NCBI GenBank assembly: GCA_017861475.1
Contig: JAGFXV010000088.1
Coordinates: 1-7,095 of the forward strand
Length of the DNA: 7,095 nt
Reading direction: 5' to 3'
From: Bacillota bacterium
Lineage (GTDB): Bacteria; Bacillota; Syntrophomonadia; Syntrophomonadales; Syntrophomonadaceae
Shown one piece after another: positions 1 through 5,298 of the stretch. How positions within the stretch are numbered: the first letter of the stretch is position 1; every line of letters begins with the position of its first letter. Under the pieces are notes generated by a model that saw nothing but the letters and a program-made list of their open reading frames with translations, was not told where the DNA came from and made no database searches. The translations under genes were made by a program, and so were the position numbers.

Positions 1-702
1 ATAATAGTATTTAAATACACCTCACTACTATTTGACTTTAAATAAATATTAGGATTTCCGTAATTTTTAAATATTTCTACCCAGCAATCGGCCGTATGTG
101 TGCTGTAAAACACCAAAGGATATTTCAATACTTGTTTTAATGAAATACTTTTTTTGGCCGCCAGTGGCGAGGAACTGCTGACTAAGGCGAACAAGTCACT
201 GACGAAAAGTTTTTCAAAGTACATCTCATTCGAGATCATATTGCACACATTATTTTTTTCCATAAGATTCTTAACCATTGAGATCAAGCCAAGATCGGCA
301 TTGCCGTCCCTAATAGCTTCCAGAACATTGAATATATCACTCTCTTTTACGATAGTGTTTACATTGGGATATCGCTTGCAAAATATATTCAATACATTCG
401 GCAATATGGTATAAGCTATATCCGGAGTGGCAAATATGGATATACTCCCGGTTATTTCCGGAGCTTTTTTTTCTTTATAAACATCCAGATCCAATTTCAA
501 ATTGTCAACCATCTCCAGGACCTGCCGGGATGTTTGCAGCACTTTTGTTGGAACGCGTCAGCAAGGTCACACCCAGTTCCTGTTCCAGCTTCTTAATGGA
601 ATCGGTAATACTTGGCTGAGAAACGTAGATACGTTCAGCGGTGAGAGATATTGATTTGGTTTTAGCGACTTCAACAAAATAATAAAGTTGATCCAGACGC
701 AT
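1..702 (-). pseudogene. LysR-family transcriptional regulator, frame-disrupted and truncated by the window edge
   Basis: The start at 702 opens with MRLDQLYYFVEVAKTKS and reads a typical LysR winged-HTH (about residues 1-54, with VSQPSITDSIKKLEQELG as the recognition and linker helices) up to RSNKS. It then leaves frame and stops at about 505. From 539 down to base 1 a second frame, shifted by one, is open without stops. It reads LQTSRQVLEMVDNLKLDLD, then an effector-binding domain (GSISIFATPDIAYTILPNV; DGNADLGLISM). In the family, RSNKS is followed by about ten residues of the V-x-L-T-x-x-G-x-x-L type before the L-x-x-A-R-x-[IV]-L helix. Those ten are absent here, and the frame change fits a loss of about 29 nt. 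Roughly 55 C-terminal residues would lie beyond the edge. A GGGGGA Shine-Dalgarno lies upstream of the start. As read, it could make only a 65-residue DNA-binding fragment. Its target is unknown; the neighbouring prfC is not a usual LysR target. Confidence 0.85.
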
Positions 703-766
703 TAAGTTTATCCCCCATTTATGTCTACAATATTATTTGGCAGTTAATTTTCGTTTAATTTATTTT

Positions 767-780
767 AACATATATATGTT
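767..780. repeat. 14-bp perfect palindrome upstream of the LysR gene
   Basis: AACATATATATGTT equals its own reverse complement and lies about 65 bp upstream of the LysR start, where autoregulatory LysR operators are often found. It is AT-rich with an alternating core, so chance or simple promoter composition is also possible. No functional claim can be made from sequence alone. Confidence 0.4.
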
Positions 781-790
781 CTCCAGCGAA

Positions 791-820
791 TGTCAAGGGG
801 ACACTCGCGTCCCCTTGACA
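791..820. repeat. Perfect hairpin with GGGGAC/GTCCCC core (REP-like)
   Basis: Arms TGTCAAGGGGAC (791-802) and GTCCCCTTGACA (809-820) pair perfectly over 12 bp around a 6-nt loop, ACTCGC. No T-run follows on either strand, and it lies between two divergently transcribed genes, where a terminator is not expected. The GGGGAC core is shared with the longer palindrome at 2567-2645, which suggests a dispersed REP-type repeat rather than a gene-specific structure. The 9-mer GACACTCGC occurs at 800-808 and again at 817-825. Confidence 0.75.
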
Positions 821-830
821 CTCGCCTTGC

Positions 831-866
831 AAGATGGCTCCCGCAGCGAATTGCGGGAGCCATCTT
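831..866. repeat. Second perfect hairpin, 15-bp stem, next to the first
   Basis: AAGATGGCTCCCGCA (831-845) and TGCGGGAGCCATCTT (852-866) pair perfectly around the 6-nt loop GCGAAT. It begins 10 bp after the hairpin at 791-820, so the two form a doublet like those of bacterial REP/BIME units. The sequence after it on the plus strand (CAATTTT) is only weakly T-rich. Termination of an unseen transcript is a less likely alternative. Confidence 0.7.
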
Positions 867-907
867 CAATTTTGGGCGGAGAATTGAATTTTAAACCGGC
901 AGCGCTT

Positions 908-935
908 TTGCACCCGCCGTCATATATGATATAGT
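908..935 (+). promoter_or_regulatory. Candidate sigma-A-type promoter for prfC
   Basis: TTGCAC (908-913), a 16-bp spacer and TATAGT (930-935) resemble -35 and -10 boxes. An overlapping TATGAT at 925-930 is an alternative -10. They lie 38 bp before the prfC start and downstream of the hairpin doublet. This is a prediction from consensus only. Confidence 0.4.
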
Positions 936-955
936 AATATTTGTTTCTTACACAC

Positions 956-962
956 AGGGAGG
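956..962 (+). promoter_or_regulatory. Ribosome binding site deciding the TTG start of prfC
   Basis: AGGGAGG lies 10 nt before TTG at 973. No in-frame ATG exists until residue 44, which is inside the G domain after the P-loop, so this site and the TTG codon define the start. Confidence 0.75.
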
Positions 963-972
963 ATTTAAGGCA

Positions 973-2556
973 TTGGCAGTATTACATGAAGAGATCAGTC
1001 GCGAAGTTAAAAAGAGGCGTACATTCGCCATCATTTCACATCCTGACGCAGGCAAAACGACCCTGACGGAAAAGCTGTTGCTTTTCGGCGGGGCGATCCG
1101 CATGGCCGGCGAGGTCAAAGGACGCAAAGCGCAAAAATTTGCCCGCTCGGACTGGATGGAAATCGAAAAGGAGCGTGGCATCTCCGTTACTACCAGTGCC
1201 ATGCAGTTTGATTACGGCGGACATCGCATCAATATTTTGGATACGCCGGGCCATCAGGATTTCAGCGAGGATACCTACCGTACCCTGACGGCGGCTGACA
1301 GTGCGGTCATGCTGCTTGACTCAGCCAAGGGTGTGGAGACGCAGACCATTAAATTGTTTAAAGTCTGCAGCCAGCGCGGTATTCCGATTTTTACTTTTAT
1401 CAATAAAATGGACCGTTACGGCAAAGAGCCACTGGCGCTGCTGGAGGAATTGGAACAGGTGCTGGGCATCCGCTCCTGTCCTATGAACTGGCCAATCGGC
1501 ATGGGCGATGAATTCAGCGGCATCTATGACCGCAAGCATCATCGTATCGAACTATACCGGGGCGACAGCCAGCGGGTGTTTTTCTATCCCAAAGAGAGCG
1601 GTCTGGATGATCCGGCCATTCGGGAATTGCTCGGGGACGCGCTCTATGACAAACTCTGCGAAGACATTGATCTGCTGGATATAGCCGGGGATCCCTTTGA
1701 CCTGGAAAAGGTAAAGCAAGGCCAACTGACGCCGGTCTATTTCGGCAGTGCCATAAATAAATTCGGAGTACAGACTTTCCTGGACGAGTTCATTACGCTG
1801 GCTCCCTCCCCCAGTCCGCATGACAGCAGCATCGGACCGATAGATACCGCGGCTGGTTTTTCCGGTTTTGTTTTTAAAATTCAGGCCAACATGAATCCGG
1901 CACACCGGGACCGAATCGCATTCCTGCGCGTCTGCTCGGGAAAATTCGAGCGAGGCATGGCCGTCAATCATGTTCGTACCGGCAAAAAGATCAAACTGGC
2001 CCAGCCTCAGCAATTTTTAGCCCAGGATCGAGACATTGTTGAAGTTGCCTGGCCGGGTGATATTATCGGTCTGCATGATCCTGGCATTTACCGTATCGGC
2101 GATACCCTGTGCGAGGAAGGTTCTTTTGAATTTCCGCCTTTGCCGCAGTTCGCGCCGGAGCATTTTGCCCGGGTTTCAAATTTGAATGCCATGAAATATA
2201 AACAATTCCAGAAGGGCGTCAGTCAATTGGAGGAAGAAGGTACCGTACAGGTCTTCCATACGGCAGACCATGCCGAAGAAGTTATTCTGGGCGTGGTGGG
2301 CGAATTGCAGTTCGAAGTTTTCAAATACCGTCTCAAGGGCGAATATGGGGCAGATATTCGCATTCAACATCTCCCCTACCAGCTGGCGCGCTGGGTCAAA
2401 TCGGAAGCCCCGTTTGATACCGGCAAACTCACCAATCTCAGCTGTCTGGGGGTATTTGACCGGGACGACCGGGCGGTCGTTCTCTGTGAGCATGAATATG
2501 CATTGAACTGGCTGGAGCGAACATACACTGATCTGGTGTTTTCAGTCGCCCCGTAA
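973..2556 (+). CDS. prfC: Peptide chain release factor 3 (RF3), translational GTPase
   Basis: This 527-residue protein is close to the usual RF3 length (about 529 in E. coli). RF3 is a cytoplasmic GTPase that binds the ribosome after peptide release and drives RF1/RF2 off. The N-terminal G domain shows all expected motifs: P-loop HPDAGKTT (residues 23-30), switch I RGISVTT (68-74), DTPGH (90-94) and NKMD (144-147). GSAINKFGV, near residue 260, is the G5-like segment. The 'SDWMEIEKERGISVTTS' and 'GHQDFSEDTYRTLTAADSA' stretches distinguish RF3 from EF-G and from LepA. The beta-barrel domain II (FKIQANMNPAHRDRIAFLRVCSG) and the C-terminal domain III (VVGELQFEVFKYRLKGEYG) are both present. The start is TTG, supported by AGGGAGG 10 nt upstream. 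The gene stands alone: a hairpin-rich gap lies before it, and a large palindrome and convergent genes follow it. No frameshift or missing motif was seen. Confidence 0.97.
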   Translation: MAVLHEEISREVKKRRTFAIISHPDAGKTTLTEKLLLFGGAIRMAGEVKGRKAQKFARSDWMEIEKERGISVTTSAMQFDYGGHRINILDTPGHQDFSEDTYRTLTAADSAVMLLDSAKGVETQTIKLFKVCSQRGIPIFTFINKMDRYGKEPLALLEELEQVLGIRSCPMNWPIGMGDEFSGIYDRKHHRIELYRGDSQRVFFYPKESGLDDPAIRELLGDALYDKLCEDIDLLDIAGDPFDLEKVKQGQLTPVYFGSAINKFGVQTFLDEFITLAPSPSPHDSSIGPIDTAAGFSGFVFKIQANMNPAHRDRIAFLRVCSGKFERGMAVNHVRTGKKIKLAQPQQFLAQDRDIVEVAWPGDIIGLHDPGIYRIGDTLCEEGSFEFPPLPQFAPEHFARVSNLNAMKYKQFQKGVSQLEEEGTVQVFHTADHAEEVILGVVGELQFEVFKYRLKGEYGADIRIQHLPYQLARWVKSEAPFDTGKLTNLSCLGVFDRDDRAVVLCEHEYALNWLERTYTDLVFSVAP

Positions 2557-2566
2557 AATACAACCC

Positions 2567-2645
2567 AAGCAAGTTGGGGACGGTTCTTGCCTTGCGCGAA
2601 ATATCCATAAACGCGCGCAAGGCAAGAAACGTCCCCAACTTGCTT
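2567..2645. repeat. 79-bp near-perfect palindrome, REP/MITE-like, between convergent genes
   Basis: The left arm 2567-2598 and right arm 2614-2645 are 32 nt each and complementary except for one position (CGGTT in the left arm against CGTTT in the right arm read in reverse). The loop is 15 nt, AT-rich. The arms carry AAGTTGGGGACG and TTGCCTTGCGCG. The element fills the space between the prfC stop (2556) and the stop codon of the DUF4363 gene (2648), ending 2 bp from the latter. No long T-run follows on either strand, so it is not a textbook intrinsic terminator, although such a stem could still protect or end both transcripts. The GGGGAC core matches the hairpin at 791-820. No transposase is nearby. 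Confidence 0.85.
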
Positions 2646-2647
2646 CG

Positions 2648-3028
2648 TTATAGGATGTTGTCCAGTGTGACGGCTTCCTTGTCAGGAATGTGCTTCAGCA
2701 TCAATTCCAATTCCGAAAGCTGCCCTTGGGCCAGTGGGGCATTGCGGGTATCCACATATTTTTTAACTTTGGCTAAAGAAAATTCGATATTGTCAATTTC
2801 CTGATGATCCAAAAATACTGGCCACCATCTGGCATTTTCATGCCAGCTCTTTTCAAGTTTTTGTGTCTCCTGCCGGGCTTGATCCCAACGCTGCCCGTTG
2901 ATATCCGTTATAACCTGCTCGATCTGGCGGGTCATTTCATTGGTTGAATCATGCAGGGCGCTATTGTTCCAGGTTCCCAAACCGATTAACAGCGTTAACA
3001 CGATCATCAAAGTGACGAACAATCTCAT
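2648..3028 (-). CDS. DUF4363 family membrane-anchored protein
   Basis: 126 residues. One hydrophobic segment near the N-terminus (about residues 4-20, VTLMIVLTLLIGLGTW) looks like a signal anchor or uncleaved signal. The rest is helical and charged: a Q/E/R-rich helix (about 32-60), then KSWHENARWWPVFLDHQEIDNIEFSLAKVKKYV, which is characteristic of DUF4363, then a last helix ELELMLKHIPD. The body is probably outside the membrane. Its ATG overlaps the stop of the upstream DUF421 gene by 4 nt (ATGA), and an AAGGAAGGG Shine-Dalgarno lies inside the end of that gene, so translation is coupled. DUF421 and DUF4363 genes are often adjacent in Bacillota. The molecular function is unknown. A role as an extracytoplasmic partner of the DUF421 protein is inferred from this pairing. 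Confidence 0.85.
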   Translation of the reverse strand: MRLFVTLMIVLTLLIGLGTWNNSALHDSTNEMTRQIEQVITDINGQRWDQARQETQKLEKSWHENARWWPVFLDHQEIDNIEFSLAKVKKYVDTRNAPLAQGQLSELELMLKHIPDKEAVTLDNIL

Positions 3029-3723
3029 TTGATCCCTTCCTTATGCCGGGCTGATTCCCTGATCTGATAGAAAAATTTGCCTTCGGAATCAAGGCAGGCA
3101 AATAGTACCTGATGGTAGTCCTTTATGCCGTGCATGCCCAGTTCATTCTTCAGCCAATCGAGGCTGAGGTTCTTCAGTTTCAGGTTCTGTTCAATGATAT
3201 AACCGTCAATTATAAGCGAAATCGGCAATCCTTCCTGAGGGGGCAGTATACTCATATCTTTAGGCTTCAAAGGTCTCTGATCAGATTTGAGGATCACGCT
3301 GAGCTGACCGCCGGTCTCCAAAATGGCATACTCTACGCTGCTGATGTCAGTGACGTCCTTTTCCCGCAGTTGCTCCAGCAGATCATTGATGTTGTAGCGC
3401 AGCCTGCGCAACTCACTTTCCATAATTCTGGCATTCTCAATCAAAATACTGGGTTTGCCGCAAATCACTCCGCGGGCCCGTTCACTTTTCATGGCAATGA
3501 AGGAGAGGGTCACCTCGCTGGTAAACAGGACGAAAATCGGAAGCAAACCGTTTAACAACGGCACACCGGTATTTTGCATGGGAATGGCAGCCAGCTCGGA
3601 AATCATAATAATGACCACCAGTTCGTAAGGCTGCAGCTGACCGATCTGTCTTTTCCCCATGATGCGCAGAAATATAACCGTGGCGGCAAATAAAATCAGG
3701 GTACGGATAATGACCAGTACCAT
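3025..3723 (-). CDS. DUF421 / YetF-like integral membrane protein
   Basis: 232 residues, a usual length for the family. Hydrophobic segments at about residues 3-22, 35-50 and 57-77 form the membrane part. They are joined by the family signature RIMGKRQIGQLQPYELV (20-36). A soluble, probably cytoplasmic, YetF-type domain follows, beginning near GKPSILIENARI (89-100) and containing LRRLRYNINDLLEQLREKDV and SSVEYAILETGGQLSV. The C-terminal part (SLDWLKNELGMHGIKDYHQVLFACLDSEGKF) is also typical. GGAG lies 7 nt before the ATG. It is the first gene of a two-gene operon with the DUF4363 protein and is divergent from the CoA-transferase. DUF421 proteins (YetF, YdfS and the 2Duf protein) have been linked to spore inner-membrane properties in Bacillus. 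Whether that applies here is not shown by the sequence. Confidence 0.92.
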   Translation of the reverse strand: MVLVIIRTLILFAATVIFLRIMGKRQIGQLQPYELVVIIMISELAAIPMQNTGVPLLNGLLPIFVLFTSEVTLSFIAMKSERARGVICGKPSILIENARIMESELRRLRYNINDLLEQLREKDVTDISSVEYAILETGGQLSVILKSDQRPLKPKDMSILPPQEGLPISLIIDGYIIEQNLKLKNLSLDWLKNELGMHGIKDYHQVLFACLDSEGKFFYQIRESARHKEGIK

Positions 3724-3780
3724 TGTAAAACTCCATTTCTTGTATTGATTATTTTATTATCGTCACCGGGCAGGGATATT

Positions 3781-3933
3781 ATGTATGATAAGCAACCGGA
3801 GGCTAAACTGAGCTGCACAGGAGGACAACCACAAGATGGCAGAATGGAAAAATTTCCAAGCATCGACAACTCCATTGACATTGGTTATAGTTTAAACTAC
3901 GACCAAAAATTAATGCTCAGGGAGTTGAAGATA
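3781..3933 (+). other. Leader of the CoA-transferase gene: mini-ORF and possible acyl-CoA dehydrogenase remnant
   Basis: The CoA-transferase frame stays open upstream of its likely start. Here it reads IDIGYSLNYDQKLMLREL, which resembles the first helix of acyl-CoA dehydrogenases (pattern F-x-L-x-x-x-Q-x-x-x-R) and nothing known at the start of CaiB proteins. In another frame an AGGAGG at 3819-3824 precedes ATG at 3836 by 11 nt and opens a 19-codon ORF, MAEWKNFQASTTPLTLVIV, ending at 3895. Either a decayed dehydrogenase gene start or a translated leader could explain this. Both readings are inference from short matches. Confidence 0.3.
3919..3924 (+). promoter_or_regulatory. Ribosome binding site deciding the CoA-transferase start
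   Basis: AGGGAG lies 9 nt before ATG 3934. The protein homologous to CaiB/BaiF begins about ten residues after this ATG, so this site supports a start at 3934 over in-frame upstream ATGs at 3745 and 3781. The one at 3781 has only AGGGA at 4-nt spacing. Confidence 0.75.
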
Positions 3934-5208
3934 ATGAATCAATTTGACAGTTTGCCGGCAGGGTGTTTGGACGGTGTGGTGATCGTTGATTTTACCTGGG
4001 TGCTGTCCGGACCGCTGGCAACCAGATTGTTGACGGATATGGGGGCTACGGTGATTAAAGTTGAGCCCTATCAGGTCGGAGCCAATGAAAGACATTTGCT
4101 TTTATCCAAAACCGTTGACGGGGTGGAACAGAGTTCGTATTCGATCAATCTAAACCGAGGTAAAAAGAGTATTTCCCTGGATCTGAAAAAACCTCAGGCC
4201 AGGGAGATCATCGCTGCATTAGCCAAAAAAGCCGATGTATTCATTGAAAACTACACCCCCGGGGCAATGGAACGTCTTGGGTTTGGATATGAATCTATAA
4301 AAGAATTCCGGGAAGACATTATCTACTGCTCGATTTCCTGTTTTGGCCACTGGGGTCCCTACAGCAACCGGCCCGGATACGATACGATTGCCCAGGCGGC
4401 TTCAGGGCTGAGCTCTCTTTATGCAGCACCGCAGGGTTCACCCATTTCTCCGGGGGACGTTCTGGCCGGTACCAATGCTGCCCTGGCCATTGTCGGAGCT
4501 CTTTTTGCCAGAAAAATGAATGGCCGCGGGCAGAATATTGACATTTCCATGATGGACAGTCTGTTGGCCGTCAATGAAAGTTACATCCCCTGGTATTCAA
4601 TTTCCCAAACGGTCGGGGATAAAATTGATTTGACTCCCATCGGCCGTTATTATGACAGTTACGCTCCCTTCGGCACCTATCAAGGCAAGGACGGCCGGAT
4701 CACGATCGCATGTTTGGAGGAACCGCGCTGGCCAGGATTGGTTAAAGCCATGGGCGAGGAATATGCTTGGCTTATGAACGACCCTCGAACGGTTGATGTC
4801 AACACTCGCTGCAATAATGCGCTATGGCTTAATATGCTCATTGATGAGTGGGTCATGTCCAAGGATACCGTACGTGATGCCGAGAGACTTCTCACCGAGA
4901 ATGGAGTCGCCTGCCAGCGAGTCCTGACCATACCGGAAATTGTAGATACCGATCCCCATGTCAAAGCGCGGGAAATGTTCATCGAAGTGGAACAACCCTT
5001 TCTGGGGCCAATGAAGTTTTGCAACAGCCCGATCAAAATGTCGGAGACCCCGTCCTGTATCCGGGGGTGCGCGCCGTTGCTGGGTGAACATACTGATGAT
5101 GTGCTTGCCAATATCCTGGGCTACAACCCGGAGCAAATCAAACATTTTTACGAGAACGGCGTAATTTACCATGAACCGGCGGTAGATCGGTTAACCACGG
5201 CTGAATAA
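3934..5208 (+). CDS. CaiB/BaiF family (class III) CoA-transferase
   Basis: 424 residues from the ATG at 3934, within the usual 380-430 range. Class III CoA-transferases move CoA between acyl groups through an aspartyl intermediate; family members act on carnitine, oxalate/formate, bile acids and aromatic acids. Seen here: the N-terminal DGVVIVDFTWVLSGPLATRLLTDMGATVIKVEP (13-45), NLNRGKKSISLDLKKPQAREI (72-92), ADVFIENYTPGAMERLGFGYE (100-120), RPGYDTIAQAASGLSSL (146-162), GRGQNIDISMMDSLL, and the C-terminal LLGEHTDDVLANILGY. Asp175 in ISPGD aligns by eye with the catalytic Asp169 of formyl-CoA transferase (LGD). The open frame extends 63 codons further upstream, but that part is not family-like. 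The gene is alone: no CoA-ligase, dehydratase, racemase or intact dehydrogenase is adjacent, so the substrate cannot be assigned. It converges on the SLH gene. Confidence 0.93.
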   Translation: MNQFDSLPAGCLDGVVIVDFTWVLSGPLATRLLTDMGATVIKVEPYQVGANERHLLLSKTVDGVEQSSYSINLNRGKKSISLDLKKPQAREIIAALAKKADVFIENYTPGAMERLGFGYESIKEFREDIIYCSISCFGHWGPYSNRPGYDTIAQAASGLSSLYAAPQGSPISPGDVLAGTNAALAIVGALFARKMNGRGQNIDISMMDSLLAVNESYIPWYSISQTVGDKIDLTPIGRYYDSYAPFGTYQGKDGRITIACLEEPRWPGLVKAMGEEYAWLMNDPRTVDVNTRCNNALWLNMLIDEWVMSKDTVRDAERLLTENGVACQRVLTIPEIVDTDPHVKAREMFIEVEQPFLGPMKFCNSPIKMSETPSCIRGCAPLLGEHTDDVLANILGYNPEQIKHFYENGVIYHEPAVDRLTTAE

Positions 5209-5244
5209 CCTTGTCTCTACATTTGACTGCGCCCGGAGCACAGC

Positions 5245-5283
5245 AAAAAAAGGGAGCGCATCCGTAAATCCGGCTGCGCTCCC
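5245..5283 (-). terminator. Intrinsic terminator of the SLH-protein gene
   Basis: Read on the minus strand, GGGAGCGCA (5283-5275) pairs perfectly with TGCGCTCCC (5260-5252). A 3-bp inner stem (CCG/CGG) lies in the loop, and seven T residues (5251-5245) follow. It begins 15 bp after the SLH gene's stop codon. On the plus strand no T-run follows, so it mainly serves the minus-strand gene, although its stem could also slow transcription from the CoA-transferase gene. Confidence 0.85.
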
Positions 5284-5298
5284 CGGGGAAGAGGTATT

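Noticed and set aside
154..414. 86-codon plus-strand ORF within the LysR region
   Set aside because: The minus strand here reads a clear LysR effector-binding domain, so the plus-strand ORF is a shadow.
791..866. Short repeats considered as a CRISPR fragment
   Set aside because: Only two different hairpins are present. There are no regularly spaced identical repeats and no cas genes.
831..870. Hairpin read as an intrinsic terminator
   Set aside because: No gene ends near it, and the following plus-strand sequence has only four T residues. A repeat element is more likely.
1552..2013. 153-codon minus-strand ORF inside prfC
   Set aside because: It is antisense to a well-conserved gene, has no ribosome binding site or recognisable domain, and is explained by the codon use of prfC.
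2438..2804. Two opposite ORFs starting MGTFLALR and MGTVLALR near the big palindrome
   Set aside because: They begin inside the arms of the inverted repeat, so both strands encode nearly the same residues. They then run as shadows into prfC and the DUF4363 gene and have no convincing start of their own.
3112..3555. 147-codon plus-strand ORF opposite the DUF421 gene
   Set aside because: It is a shadow of the DUF421 frame, with low-complexity composition and no family match.
4680..5172. Two overlapping minus-strand ORFs (143 and 116 codons) inside the CoA-transferase
   Set aside because: Both are antisense shadows of conserved CaiB/BaiF sequence, without SD sites.
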